From an uncultured Lachnospiraceae bacterium (GTDB taxonomy: Bacteria > Bacillota > Clostridia > Lachnospirales > Lachnospiraceae): DNA of 64,000 bases. Made by a program: the position numbers and the translations under genes. The DNA is taken from positions 62,001 through 126,000 of the forward strand of contig CAMNSD010000001.1 of assembly GCA_946554445.1 (NCBI GenBank), given 5' to 3'. The notes under the pieces were generated by a model. That model did not search any database. It saw only the letters and a program-made list of their open reading frames with translations, and had not been told where the DNA came from. Below, in pieces: positions 9,775-18,823 of the stretch. Each line of letters opens with the position of its first letter. The stretch's first letter is position 1.

Positions 9775-10863
9775 TTAAAATTCGTAACTCTCCATGTACT
9801 TCATGTACTTGACCACCATGAGGGCAATCTTAAATGTAATAGCGTCCTCGAACACCCGCAGGTCAAGTCCCGTACTCTTCTGCAGTTTATCGAGACGATA
9901 GACCAAAGTATTCCTGTGAATAAAGAGCTGCCGGGAAGTTTCCGACACATTCAATGAATTTTCAAAGAACTTATTGATAGTCGTCAATGTTTCCTCATCA
10001 AACTCATCCGGACTCCTGCCGTCAAAAATCTCTTTGATAAACATCTTGCACAAAGGAATCGGCAATTGATAAATCAGACGGCCGATACCCAGTTCACTGT
10101 AGGCAATGATATCCCTCTCATCAAAGAAAATCTTACCCACGTCAAGAGCCATTTTGGCTTCCTTATAGGAACGGCTCACCTCTTTGAGTTCTCCCACCAC
10201 TGTACCATAAGCGATCCTGACGTTCTTATAATTCTCCTTACGCAAATATCCCGCCACGCCTGCTGCACTCCGGTCAATATCCTTTACGCTGTCGCCGTCC
10301 GAAAGATCTTTGACTACAATGACGTTATTCTCATCCACCGCAGTAATAAAATCTTTACTGCCTGTCCCAAAGTACGTGCGCATGGTCTCAAGCACGTTGC
10401 TGTCCTTGGTGTTGTCCGTCTCAATGATCAGCACCACGCGCCTGACATCTGTCTGGATGTGCAGTTTTTTGGCACGGCTATAGATATCCACCAGAAGCAG
10501 ATTATCCAGAAGCAGGTTTTTAATAAAATTATCTTTATCAAACCGCTCCTTGTAAGCTACCAGAAGGTTCTGAATCTGGAAAGCCACCATCTTGCCTATC
10601 ATATACACATCTTCACCCACACCACTGGAGACCAGAATATACTCCAGCTGCTGTTCATCAAAAATCTTATAATACTGATACCCTTGAATCTCCTGCGAAT
10701 CTGCCGGAGATTTAGCAAACTCCGCCGCCGGCTTTCCGCATCTCTCCATCCCATCTGCTGTCATGGCTACAGGCTTTCCGTCCACATCCATCACGCACAA
10801 CTCCACTCTTGTAATTGCCTTCAATCCCTCAATCGTGTTCTGTAAAATTTGATTTGAAATCAT
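9775..10863 (-). CDS. CdaR/PucR-family transcriptional regulator
   Basis: DNA-binding regulator of the sugar-diacid (CdaR) group. The N-terminal half resembles the diacid-recognition domain (QILQNTIEGLKAITRVELCV). A GGDEF-like middle part follows, and the C-terminus carries the PucR-type helix-turn-helix (NVSETSRQLFIHRNTLVYRL DKL). 362 residues, usual for the family. Whether it senses a diacid here is unclear. It sits directly upstream of ftsE on the same strand, so it may be co-transcribed, but a regulatory link to FtsEX is not shown. Confidence 0.85.
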   Translation of the reverse strand: MISNQILQNTIEGLKAITRVELCVMDVDGKPVAMTADGMERCGKPAAEFAKSPADSQEIQGYQYYKIFDEQQLEYILVSSGVGEDVYMIGKMVAFQIQNLLVAYKERFDKDNFIKNLLLDNLLLVDIYSRAKKLHIQTDVRRVVLIIETDNTKDSNVLETMRTYFGTGSKDFITAVDENNVIVVKDLSDGDSVKDIDRSAAGVAGYLRKENYKNVRIAYGTVVGELKEVSRSYKEAKMALDVGKIFFDERDIIAYSELGIGRLIYQLPIPLCKMFIKEIFDGRSPDEFDEETLTTINKFFENSLNVSETSRQLFIHRNTLVYRLDKLQKSTGLDLRVFEDAITFKIALMVVKYMKYMESYEF

Positions 10864-11081
10864 ACCCCACCTCTTATCCTTTTATAGCAATTTATACAAA
10901 GTATCCACCCTTCTTTTTATAGCCAAACACAAAATACAAGTATTATTTTAATCTATATCTACAAAAAAATCTACCTTTAATCATGTTTTTTTTGTGAATT
11001 TTTTAATGAAATGCTTAAATTTACCCAATTTGAACCTTTAGACATTTTACACAAAAGTAATTTGCTGCGCAAATAACTTTG

Positions 11082-11308
11082 CGAGGACCGCTTGGGTTAC
11101 TTTTTACACCCACACCAATGTATTAGCCTGAGCAGATAGAAAATTCTTAAGGAAACCCTAGAACAGCGCCAGCACTTAGCGAGGTTTCTCACGAGCTTAG
11201 TGTCTGTTGCGCTGTGAAAGGAGCGAAAGTGCGTTGACGAAGAATTTTCTATCTGTTCAGGCATCGCTTCTGGTTAACGTGTAAAAAGCAACCTGCTTTG
11301 CGGCCTCG
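11082..11308. ncRNA. Candidate structured non-coding RNA: long rod-shaped inverted repeat
   Basis: Four nested helices can be drawn in 227 nt: CGAGG/CCTCG plus CCGC/GCGG at the base; GTTACTTTTTACAC (11096-11109) with GTGTAAAAAGCAAC (11279-11292), 13 of 14 paired; a 23-bp helix 11126-11148 with 11240-11262, with a single G-U; and an apical hairpin CAGCGC (11164-) / GCGCTG (11209-) with CACTTAGC/GCTTAGTG above it. Internal loops separate them. No open frame explains the region. The shape recalls 6S-like or other large Firmicutes RNAs, but I cannot name the family or the strand. The 218 nt before it (10864-11081) are AT-rich with nothing else recognisable. Confidence 0.6.
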
Positions 11309-11339
11309 AATACCCGGAAAGTTCTGCTTTTTGCATATC

Positions 11340-11368
11340 TGTACAGCCAAAAAATAATGTGATATACT
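11340..11368 (+). promoter_or_regulatory. Probable promoter of yjfB-like gene
   Basis: TGTACA (11340-11345), 17 nt, TATACT (11363-11368), 38 nt before the start codon. The -35 box matches 4 of 6 consensus bases. Confidence 0.45.
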
Positions 11369-11406
11369 ATACACGGCAATAGTTTGCAGAAAAGCGAGGT
11401 GATCTT

Positions 11407-11598
11407 ATGGATATTGCGAGATTGTCTATGGCTATGTCCACCGCGGAAACGAGCAGCGCTTACGGCGTTGCCATGTTGAGCAAATCCTTGGATCAAGCTT
11501 CCTCCACAGGAGCACAGATCGTAGGAATGATGGACGCCGCAGCTATGGAGTTGTCCGTCAACCCCCATATCGGGGCCAACTTCGATATGACGGTATAA
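11407..11598 (+). CDS. YjfB-like putative motility protein
   Basis: 63-residue protein resembling the YjfB family (DIARLSMAMSTAETSSAYGVAMLSK), small proteins often found in flagellated Firmicutes; their function is not established. It is helical, with no membrane segment or Cys. GAGGTGATC provides the ribosome site. It is a single-gene unit with its own promoter and a strong terminator. The presence of a chemoreceptor upstream agrees with a motile host. Confidence 0.75.
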   Translation: MDIARLSMAMSTAETSSAYGVAMLSKSLDQASSTGAQIVGMMDAAAMELSVNPHIGANFDMTV

Positions 11599-11600
11599 CA

Positions 11601-11648
11601 GGATAACGCAAAGAGGAACCGGTGCCACCGGTTCCTTTTTGCGTTATC
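11601..11648. terminator. Bidirectional terminator between yjfB and the CPBP protease gene
   Basis: Near-perfect symmetry: GGATAACGCAAA at the left and TTTGCGTTATCC at the right enclose AGGAACCGGT/ACCGGTTCCT. The plus strand has TTTTT after the inner stem. The minus-strand gene ending at 11644 has its stop codon inside the structure. Confidence 0.88.
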
Positions 11649-12561
11649 CAATAATAAATTCTATACTGATAATACCCAGACATAACATAATTCCCACAAT
11701 GAGAGGAATGCTGATTAAATATTCTTCCTGTTCCTCTTTCCGGGTACGGAGATTCCTAATTATTTCCACCCGGTTTTCATTCTTGGCCATCCAAGCCAAC
11801 ACACAGATGGCCATAGGCGTTGTCACCGCTGCAATCACCAAATAAACACTCATGGCCGCCATCAATTCCACGTTGCTGATTTCCGTCTGGGGCATGCTCC
11901 CACCGTAGAACGTGTCAACCAGCCAGCCGGAAAAGAACATCAGGCAGACCTGCAGGGAATTAAAAATCATATGGCAGAACACGGAAGCCCAGAGACTGCC
12001 TGTGACTTCCACCAACATAGCCAGCAATACACCAATAGCAAAAGCATAGAGCGCCTGATTAAAATTCATATGCATAAGACCAAACGCCAGGGCGGATAAC
12101 AGGACCGCCCCAATAATCTTACCCGTTCTCTTATACCCGCTGTACAAAATACCCCGGAATACAAACTCCTCACAGAATGGCCCATAAACGCCAATCAAGA
12201 ACCATATAACCCCAAAAGGCACTCCCACGATATCATCCTGCATAGCCGCAATCGTATTGTCCGTAAAAAACAAAGACAGAGCGTTTAACACCGTCACAAG
12301 CGGCATGACCAGCAATGTAAACAGGACGATCATAAAACAGGTAGATATCCGTATCTTATGAAATCCCAGCGCCTCATTGAACCGCCTTTCCATTGGCAGC
12401 AAAAACAAAAATGCTGGCACAATGATGATCGCCTGACTCATCAATAAATTTGTAATTATGCCAAAATTGATTCTGTCTCCCGCCCAATTAAGCAGCATCA
12501 CCACCGCTATATGCACCAGTATAATGACCAGAAACAACCAGTTTACCTTCTTACTTTTCAT
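11644..12561 (-). CDS. CPBP family intramembrane metalloprotease
   Basis: Polytopic membrane protein with about eight hydrophobic helices. The CPBP (CAAX/Abi) signature is visible as EEFVFRGILYSG (Glu-Glu-xxx-Arg) and FGLMHMNFNQ (His motif). Family members are membrane proteases; in bacteria substrates are mostly unknown, and some confer bacteriocin immunity. 305 residues. It lies 9 nt downstream of cvfB and so ends the hyd-associated run of minus-strand genes. Confidence 0.85.
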   Translation of the reverse strand: MKSKKVNWLFLVIILVHIAVVMLLNWAGDRINFGIITNLLMSQAIIIVPAFLFLLPMERRFNEALGFHKIRISTCFMIVLFTLLVMPLVTVLNALSLFFTDNTIAAMQDDIVGVPFGVIWFLIGVYGPFCEEFVFRGILYSGYKRTGKIIGAVLLSALAFGLMHMNFNQALYAFAIGVLLAMLVEVTGSLWASVFCHMIFNSLQVCLMFFSGWLVDTFYGGSMPQTEISNVELMAAMSVYLVIAAVTTPMAICVLAWMAKNENRVEIIRNLRTRKEEQEEYLISIPLIVGIMLCLGIISIEFIIG

Positions 12562-12570
12562 CTTTCTCCT

Positions 12571-13419
12571 CTAACTCTCCGCAGATTCATTTCTCCGGAT
12601 CGCTCTCTCTGTTATCGTAATCCTACCGGCTTTTAACAAATGTCCTACAGCCCGCTTGAACTCGTTCTTACTCATCTGCGTCTCCCGGCGGATCACCTCT
12701 GGCGACGCCTTATCGGTGAAGGGGAGCACCCCGTCAAAACTGTCGATGATCTCCAGAATCCGTTCTGCATCCTGACCAATCTGCAGGTAAGCTTTCTCCC
12801 GGATACTGAGATTGAGTTTGCCATCCTCCTTTACCTCCGTAACGCGTGCATTAACAGTATCGCCCACTTCCACTGCCCCGTACAACTCCCGCTTGGGAAT
12901 CAATGCCGAGTATCTGTCATCTACCGCCACAAAGGCGCCAAAATTCTGACTGATCTCATAGACAGTACCCGTCACCCGATCGTCTTTTTCATAAGGACTG
13001 TCCATGCTCAGATACGGATATACGTTCATGGTAGCGCAGAGCCTGTTGCTCTTGTCGATATAAAGCGCCGCCAGACATTCTTCTCCCGCCGAGACTTTTT
13101 TGGTCTGTTCCTTAAAAGGAAGAAGTAAATCCTTCTCAAGTCCCCAGTCAAGAAATGCGCCAATCTTACCCACCTGCGCCACTTTAAGCCTGGCCACACC
13201 GCCAAGCGTAAGTCTGGGCATATTGGTGGTAGCAATCAGCCTATCCTTGGAATCCCGATAGACAAAGACCTCCACCTTATCTCCCGTCTGCACATCCTCC
13301 GGTACCTGTTTTCTGGGAAGAAGCACTTTATCTTCCCTGTTGTCGCCATCTCCCAGATAAACACCAAATTCCACTTTTTTAACAACCTGTAATGTCTGTA
13401 TTTCTCCTAATCGAATCAT
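12571..13419 (-). CDS. cvfB: CvfB-like S1 domain RNA-binding protein
   Basis: RNA-binding protein of the CvfB/YitL family: tandem S1-like domains (EFGVYLGDGDNREDKVLLP; KIGAFLDWGLEKDLLLP; NFGAFVAVDDRYSALIP) and a C-terminal winged helix (ETQMSKNEFKRAVGHLLKAG). In Staphylococcus the homologue affects virulence regulators. Start 13419 has GAGGAG 4 nt upstream, better than the ATG at 13431. 282 residues, typical. Confidence 0.92.
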   Translation of the reverse strand: MIRLGEIQTLQVVKKVEFGVYLGDGDNREDKVLLPRKQVPEDVQTGDKVEVFVYRDSKDRLIATTNMPRLTLGGVARLKVAQVGKIGAFLDWGLEKDLLLPFKEQTKKVSAGEECLAALYIDKSNRLCATMNVYPYLSMDSPYEKDDRVTGTVYEISQNFGAFVAVDDRYSALIPKRELYGAVEVGDTVNARVTEVKEDGKLNLSIREKAYLQIGQDAERILEIIDSFDGVLPFTDKASPEVIRRETQMSKNEFKRAVGHLLKAGRITITERAIRRNESAES

Positions 13420-13491
13420 AGTACTCCTCATTCCCTCAACGTCTACATCCTGCCCTGGTCAGACGCTGTACTGCCGCCGACCATTCGGCCC

Positions 13492-14196
13492 TTATCCTGC
13501 TATCTCCACAATACAGTATGGTTTGCCATCCTCTTTGTTTAGGGATACCACATACTTGCCATCCCTATCGCACACCACCGGATATATCATATCCCCCAGT
13601 ACCGCCTGAATCTTGTATTCCACGCGAAGCTGCCTGACCTCAAATTTCTCCGGCACATAATCCATCGCCATCCGCACGAACTGACCATTATTCACATGAT
13701 GATTGGTATCCAGATGATGTGGCTTGACCGTAAAGGGTTCCTCCCCCTTACCATCCGCTGGCACAGCAATCTTGCGCGGCGCATAGTCCATCGGATACTT
13801 TTCTTCCAACACGTAGCCCGCTAACATTTTTTCATTTGGTTTGGTAGGCATCATCTTATCCGTATCCATCAGACTCCAGATAGAATTCGCATAGGCCAAC
13901 ACTTCACCGTCTGCCGTCTTCATCTCAAAATTACGACTCCCCACAAAACCACGGAACTCATAAGGCGCCGTCCCGATCACAATCTTCTCGCTCACCTTCG
14001 GATATCTATTGACACAAATCTGCCATGCAGACAAAAGCCAAACCTGGTGAATCTGTTTGAAATATTCCACGCCCAGCCCTATGTCTTCCGAATGAAAAGT
14101 GGAACAGTCCTGAAAATAATCCAAAAGCGACTGTAACGTCAGCTTTCCATCCTCTCCCACTTCACTATACCGCACCCTGCTCTCAAATGTATACAC
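13492..14196 (-). CDS. Acyl-ACP thioesterase
   Basis: Double hot-dog fold thioesterase of the plant-FatA/FatB-like bacterial family, releasing fatty acids from acyl carrier protein. Tandem halves are visible: RVRYSEVGEDGKLTLQSLLDYFQDC at the N-terminus and the catalytic DTNHHVNNGQFVRMAM in the second half. 234 residues, usual for Clostridia. Its start directly follows the hydF stop with no gap, so it is translated from the same transcript as hydF, although no metabolic link to hydrogenase is evident. Confidence 0.9.
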   Translation of the reverse strand: MYTFESRVRYSEVGEDGKLTLQSLLDYFQDCSTFHSEDIGLGVEYFKQIHQVWLLSAWQICVNRYPKVSEKIVIGTAPYEFRGFVGSRNFEMKTADGEVLAYANSIWSLMDTDKMMPTKPNEKMLAGYVLEEKYPMDYAPRKIAVPADGKGEEPFTVKPHHLDTNHHVNNGQFVRMAMDYVPEKFEVRQLRVEYKIQAVLGDMIYPVVCDRDGKYVVSLNKEDGKPYCIVEIAG

Positions 14197-15438
14197 TTAT
14201 TTTCCCTCTTTCAATAACTTTAATAAATCCGGAAAAATTCCGATGCTCCGTCTAAGTATCCCCTTCATATGCGCAATGGCAATCCCGTAATTCGTAATGG
14301 GTACTCCTTCCTCTAAGGCACAATGCATACGCCATCGTACTTCCCGCTCATTGAGCATACAGCCTCCGCAGTGGATGACAAGCGCATAGGGCGACAGGTC
14401 TTCCGGGAACCCCATACCCGAAGAAGTCTCAATGATCAGTTCCTTACCCGTATATTTTTTCAAAAAACGGGGAATCTTCACCGTGCCGATATCATCACAC
14501 TGCCTATGATGGGTGCAGCCCTCCGCAATCAAAATCCTGTCTCCACTTTGTAATCTGTCTATGGCAGTCACACCCTGCACCGCCGTAGACAGCAGTCCCT
14601 TGTAACGCGCCATGAGGATGGAAAAAGATGTGAGCGGGACCTCCAAAGGCACCACCCCCGCCACCTCCTCAAAAACCTGGCTGTCCGTAATGACCATATC
14701 CGGTGTGCGCCCCAATTTCTGCAAAATATCTGCCAGTTCACGCTCCCGCACCACCAAAGATGAGGCTCCGGCCTCCAAAATATCCCTGATGGTCTGCTGC
14801 TGGGGCAAAATTAACCTGCCCTTAGGCGCCGCCGAATCAATGGGCACCACCAGGACGATCATATCCAACGGCTTTATCAGATCCGCCACCAACCTACGGG
14901 ACTTGTCCTCCGCAGCAGACAAGACGGCAATCCTTTCTTTCAATTCCTGAATCTTTTCTCCCTGGGAAGCACTCACATAAACCGGATCCCACCCCTCACG
15001 GAAGGACTCGTCCGGCGGTTCTATCTTCCGCCCTGCCTCCCCCATGAGATCGCTCTTATTGACAGCCACAAGATAGGGTATCTCTTTCTCCCGAAACAAT
15101 TCCAGCAGCTGCCTGTCACAGGGACAAACACCTTCTGACGCATCCACCACCAATACCGCCACATCCGTCTTGTGAAGTATCTGCCTGGTCTTCTGTACCC
15201 GAAGTTCTCCCAGACTGCCCTCATCGTCAAACCCAGGCGTGTCAATAATCATTACCGGCCCCATAGGCAAAAGTTCCATGGCCTTATATACCGGATCGGT
15301 AGTCGTCCCCCTGACATCAGATACCACGGAAAGTTCCTGTCCCGTAACCCGGTTCACCAAGCTGGACTTTCCCACGTTCCTTCTGCCAAAAAATCCAATA
15401 TGCACCCGTTCCCCCGATGGCGTATCGTTCATTCCCAT
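14197..15438 (-). CDS. hydF: [FeFe]-hydrogenase H-cluster maturation GTPase HydF
   Basis: Scaffold and carrier on which the 2Fe subcluster is built before delivery to the hydrogenase. The GTPase domain shows GRRNVGKSS (residues 19-27), switch GTTTDPV, DTPGFDD and NKSD. The C-terminal cluster domain shows CTHHRQC and HCGGCMLNEREVRWRM, matching the CxHx(n)HCxxC ligand pattern. 413 residues. It follows hydG by 124 nt. The hydrogenase itself is not in the window. Confidence 0.95.
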   Translation of the reverse strand: MGMNDTPSGERVHIGFFGRRNVGKSSLVNRVTGQELSVVSDVRGTTTDPVYKAMELLPMGPVMIIDTPGFDDEGSLGELRVQKTRQILHKTDVAVLVVDASEGVCPCDRQLLELFREKEIPYLVAVNKSDLMGEAGRKIEPPDESFREGWDPVYVSASQGEKIQELKERIAVLSAAEDKSRRLVADLIKPLDMIVLVVPIDSAAPKGRLILPQQQTIRDILEAGASSLVVRERELADILQKLGRTPDMVITDSQVFEEVAGVVPLEVPLTSFSILMARYKGLLSTAVQGVTAIDRLQSGDRILIAEGCTHHRQCDDIGTVKIPRFLKKYTGKELIIETSSGMGFPEDLSPYALVIHCGGCMLNEREVRWRMHCALEEGVPITNYGIAIAHMKGILRRSIGIFPDLLKLLKEGK

Positions 15439-15562
15439 ATCTGACCAGCCTCTCTTATCTCTGACTCAAGCTGTTAAGTCTGCGTATATTTTAGCACATC
15501 CTGCCAATATTAGCATCCATATGCCCATAATAATATTCGTGCATCCTTTTGTAATAAAATCC

Positions 15563-17002
15563 CTAAAACCGAAAATCCCTAACCCCCTCCGCGATCTGCG
15601 CAAGATGCTCCTGTGCAACTCTCCGCACCTGCTCCTTGGGAATATTAGAAAGTTCCGCCCGAATCAACGCCTCCCCGATTGCTTTTGTCTCCTCTGACGC
15701 ATAGTCCATCAGATACTCTTTCAAAGTCATCAGCGCATTGGGATGACAGCAATTCTGAATCTGTCCGGTCTTACACAGGCTCATAAAACGGTCTCCTGTC
15801 CTGCCCTCCCTATAACATGCCGTGCAAAAAGAAGGAATATATCCCAACTCCATCAGCCATTTGATCACTTCGTCCAGCGTTCTCTGATCCGATACGTCAA
15901 ACTGTTCCGTGTCCGTAGGTCTCTCCTCCTCGGTATAGCCGCCCACAGAAGTCCTGGAAGCGCCAGAAATCTGCGATACCCCAAGACGAATCACTTTTTC
16001 CCGTACCGCCTGGCTTTCCCTGGTAGAAATGATCATTCCTGTATAAGGCACTGCGATCCGAATCAGGGCGCAAAGTTTGGCAAAAATCTCATCGCTGATC
16101 CCATTGTCAAACGCAGACGGATCAATATCATCCGCATGTTTGATCCGCGGCACGCTGATGGTATGTGGTCCTACGCCGTGTACAGCCTCCAAATGCTCCG
16201 CATGCATGAGAAGACCGGCAAATTCATACTTGTATAACTCCAAGCCGAACAAAACGCCCAGTCCCACATCGTCAATGCCGCCCTCCATAGCACGGTCCAT
16301 GGCTTCCGTGTGATAATTGTAATCATGTTTGGGACCTGTAGGATGCAGCTTTAAATAACTCTCCTTATGATAGGTCTCTTGAAATAGGATGTAAGTGCCA
16401 ATCCCAGCATCCTTTAACATACGGTACTCCTCCACCGTAGTGGCCGCAATATTCACATTCACCCGGCGGATTGCTCCGTTTTTATGCTGAATGGAGTAAA
16501 TTGTCTTGATACATTCCAAAATGTATTCAATGGGATTGTTCTGTGAATCCTCCCCCGCCTCGATAGCGAGACGCTTATGCCCCATATCCTGCAGGGCGAT
16601 CACTTCCTGCCGGACTTCCTCCTGTGTCAGTTTCTTGCGCGGTATGTTCTTATTCTTCATATGATAGGGGCAGTATACACAGCCATTGATGCAATAGTTG
16701 GATAAATACAGGGGCGCAAAAATCACAATCCGGTTGCCGTAGTAAGCCAGTTTGATTTCCTCCGCCAGCGCATAAATCTGCGCAAGGATTTCAGAATCTT
16801 CACAAGCTAAAAGCACGGAAGCTTCCCTGTGCGTCAGTCCGGCGCAGATTGTGGAACTGCCCTCCCGGCGGGGTTTTGCTTTCTCAAGAATCTGTGCAAT
16901 CAATTCTTTGTTATTCTTGTTCTCCTCCGCATAAGCGAGCGTCGTCAAAATTTCTTCATGATTAATGAAATCATCTGCGCATAAAGATTTTGGATCATAC
17001 AT
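15563..17002 (-). CDS. hydG: [FeFe]-hydrogenase maturase HydG (radical SAM)
   Basis: Cleaves tyrosine to supply CO and cyanide ligands of the H-cluster. The radical-SAM CX3CX2C is CINGCVYC (Cys 104, 108, 111). The second cluster motif near the C-terminus is CTACYREGRTGDRFMSLC, followed by NCC. ThiH-like core. 479 residues, usual length. It begins 28 nt after the hydE stop, consistent with an operon. Confidence 0.96.
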   Translation of the reverse strand: MYDPKSLCADDFINHEEILTTLAYAEENKNNKELIAQILEKAKPRREGSSTICAGLTHREASVLLACEDSEILAQIYALAEEIKLAYYGNRIVIFAPLYLSNYCINGCVYCPYHMKNKNIPRKKLTQEEVRQEVIALQDMGHKRLAIEAGEDSQNNPIEYILECIKTIYSIQHKNGAIRRVNVNIAATTVEEYRMLKDAGIGTYILFQETYHKESYLKLHPTGPKHDYNYHTEAMDRAMEGGIDDVGLGVLFGLELYKYEFAGLLMHAEHLEAVHGVGPHTISVPRIKHADDIDPSAFDNGISDEIFAKLCALIRIAVPYTGMIISTRESQAVREKVIRLGVSQISGASRTSVGGYTEEERPTDTEQFDVSDQRTLDEVIKWLMELGYIPSFCTACYREGRTGDRFMSLCKTGQIQNCCHPNALMTLKEYLMDYASEETKAIGEALIRAELSNIPKEQVRRVAQEHLAQIAEGVRDFRF

Positions 17003-17030
17003 AATTGTTATACCTTCTTTCTATAGTCTT

Positions 17031-18134
17031 TCACTTACATATCCCTGACAGGACATCCGTCTTCACACGACTGTCCCCCTTATCCACCACTACTCGATAC
17101 CCGATGCACGCTACACGCTGCTTCAAATCATCAAGCCCTTCCGCAGCCTCATCCCCCGTACATCTTTTATGGTCATACAAGCTGTACTGCCCACGCACAG
17201 CCGGCGGAGAAAGATTCGGCATAACTACATTGGCTCCCGCTTTCAGCCCCAGTTCCCTGCCCTCTGGATGAATCGTCCCAAGCGCCGTAGTCGCCGGAAT
17301 CAAAGTCTCTGGTAAAACCAGCCTTGTGAGAGCTATCATAGTGAGCGTCTGCGCCAGACTTCCCTGGGCATATTCCCGAAGAGGCGTATCATGGTGCGGA
17401 ATAAACGGCCCGATACCCACCATATGCGGCTGGAACTCCTGCAAAAACCGCATGTCGGCAATCAATTCCTCCGTGCTCTGAAAAGGAGAACCAACCATGA
17501 ATCCACAGCCTGTCTGATATCCGATCTGCTTTAAGTCCCGCAGACACTGCATCCTATGTTCATAAGTTATTTCCGACGGATGCAGTTTTTGATAATGCTC
17601 TTTTGAGGCTGTCTCATGCCGGAGCAGATACCGGTCCGCTCCCGCCCTATGCCAGACCACGTAATCAGCCCGTTCCCGTTCTCCCAGAGAGAGCGTCACC
17701 GCACAATCGGGATATTTCTCTTTAATACTATGAACAATCCCTGCCACCCGCTCCGTGGTAAAATAAGCGTCCTCCCCGCCCTGCAGGACAAAGGTGCGAA
17801 ATCCCAGACCATATCCCTGTTCACAACATGTCAATATATCCTCTTTGGACAGGCGATAACGCTGCGCATGGGAATTGCTGCGCCGGATGCCACAGTAGAG
17901 GCAGTTGTTTTTACAATAACTGGATATCTCAATCAATCCTCTGATATAGACATCTGTTCCGTAATGTTTCCGGCGCACTTCATCCGCCTTTGCATAGAGC
18001 AGGCTCCTGTCATATTCCCCTGCAATCAGGAACCGCCACTCCTGCTCCGCGGGATAATACCCCTCCGCCAGTTTATCTAGCAATCCACTTATTTTCTCGC
18101 TATCTGACAAACCAAAATCTACCAATCCCATCAT
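17031..18134 (-). CDS. hydE: [FeFe]-hydrogenase maturase HydE (radical SAM)
   Basis: Radical-SAM enzyme acting on the iron precursor of the 2Fe subcluster. CX3CX2C is CKNNCLYC. The longest frame starts at 18233 inside the regulator gene; I prefer 18134 because AAGG lies 8 nt before it and the added part looks non-native. A perfect inverted repeat AGTCACAGC-AAA-GCTGTGAC lies just upstream (about 18150-18171), so a structured start region or an alternative start at 18149 is possible. 367 residues, close to the family's 340-360. Confidence 0.93.
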   Translation of the reverse strand: MMGLVDFGLSDSEKISGLLDKLAEGYYPAEQEWRFLIAGEYDRSLLYAKADEVRRKHYGTDVYIRGLIEISSYCKNNCLYCGIRRSNSHAQRYRLSKEDILTCCEQGYGLGFRTFVLQGGEDAYFTTERVAGIVHSIKEKYPDCAVTLSLGERERADYVVWHRAGADRYLLRHETASKEHYQKLHPSEITYEHRMQCLRDLKQIGYQTGCGFMVGSPFQSTEELIADMRFLQEFQPHMVGIGPFIPHHDTPLREYAQGSLAQTLTMIALTRLVLPETLIPATTALGTIHPEGRELGLKAGANVVMPNLSPPAVRGQYSLYDHKRCTGDEAAEGLDDLKQRVACIGYRVVVDKGDSRVKTDVLSGICK

Positions 18135-18201
18135 CACGTTAACCTTCATGTCACAGCTTTGCTGTGACTCAAATCGGCACAATCCTTTAACACTCGCGTC
18201 C

Positions 18202-18471
18202 TCACTCCTCATCCGGCCACTCACTGACCACACTGGAAAAAGCTATTTTGCTGTTGACGCCTGGCACCTTGCCAATCTTGCCGGACAGGGCGTTGATCAC
18301 ATCCTGTGGCGCGTCGATCGCCACACTGATAATGTGAATCCCACACTTTCGATAAGGCAGGCCCATCCTGCCAATGATGTATTCCCCATATTCATGGAGC
18401 AGGGCATTTAATTTCTCCACAGAGGATGTGTCCTCCACAATAATACTTAAGGTCGCCACCCTAGTCTGCAT
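18202..18471 (-). CDS. TM1266-family iron-only hydrogenase system regulator
   Basis: Small ACT-like/NikR-C-like protein of the TM1266 family, regularly found beside hydE/F/G and presumed regulatory. The typical opening (RVATLSIIVEDTSSVEKLNALLHEYGEYIIGRMGLPY) and ending (GKVPGVNSKIAFS) are seen. 89 residues. It is the first gene of the hyd run; GGCGGTGG precedes its ATG. Confidence 0.9.
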   Translation of the reverse strand: MQTRVATLSIIVEDTSSVEKLNALLHEYGEYIIGRMGLPYRKCGIHIISVAIDAPQDVINALSGKIGKVPGVNSKIAFSSVVSEWPDEE

Positions 18472-18558
18472 TTATCCACCGCCTTTCCTCCTACTGCACT
18501 TTTCTCACTTAACAATGAATGTTCGGCTTCGTCAGACATTCTTTTATCAAAATAAAAA

Positions 18559-18588
18559 GGCCGTATCCCCCTATTGAAAGATACAGCC
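18559..18588 (-). terminator. Terminator hairpin 90 nt upstream of the hyd genes
   Basis: Minus strand: GGCTGTATC / GATACGGCC (nine pairs, one G-U), 12-nt loop, then TTTTTATTTTG. It could end the acetyltransferase transcript (stop at 18824) or act as an attenuator in the leader of the TM1266-hyd operon, since the first hyd gene starts at 18471 on the same strand. A second small hairpin GGCAG/CTGCC lies just upstream (about 18601-18620). Confidence 0.7.
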
Positions 18589-18666
18589 GGTGATTTCTCT
18601 GGCAGCAAAAATACTGCCAAAGCCCCTATGTTTCATGATTCCAAGTAACTCCTGCCGCTCTTTCAT
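18571..18666 (-). CDS. Possible 31-residue peptide in the hyd leader
   Basis: ATG with AGGG 6 nt upstream opens a 31-codon frame (begins MKERQELLG, ends EITGCIFQ). Its stop codon sits inside the terminator loop. No homologue recognised. It may be a leader peptide or a chance frame; the placement over a terminator makes a leader role conceivable but unproven. Confidence 0.25.
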   Translation of the reverse strand: MKERQELLGIMKHRGFGSIFAAREITGCIFQ

Positions 18667-18823
18667 CTCAAACCCTGTTTTTGATGTCAGATGCAATCCT
18701 ACTTTATTTTATCCGAATTTTGTCCGAAATAAGATACAATATTTCTTTATGATATATTAGGAGTGTAGCATACGGAAGTTCCTTTGACAAGATATTTGTT
18801 AATCTCCGTTAATCCGTTTCTTT

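Noticed and set aside
11082..11308. RNase P RNA or tmRNA
   Set aside because: Hallmark conserved cores of those RNAs were not found in either orientation.
17031..18233. hydE start at 18233
   Set aside because: Would extend into the regulator gene and add a non-family N-terminus without a ribosome site.
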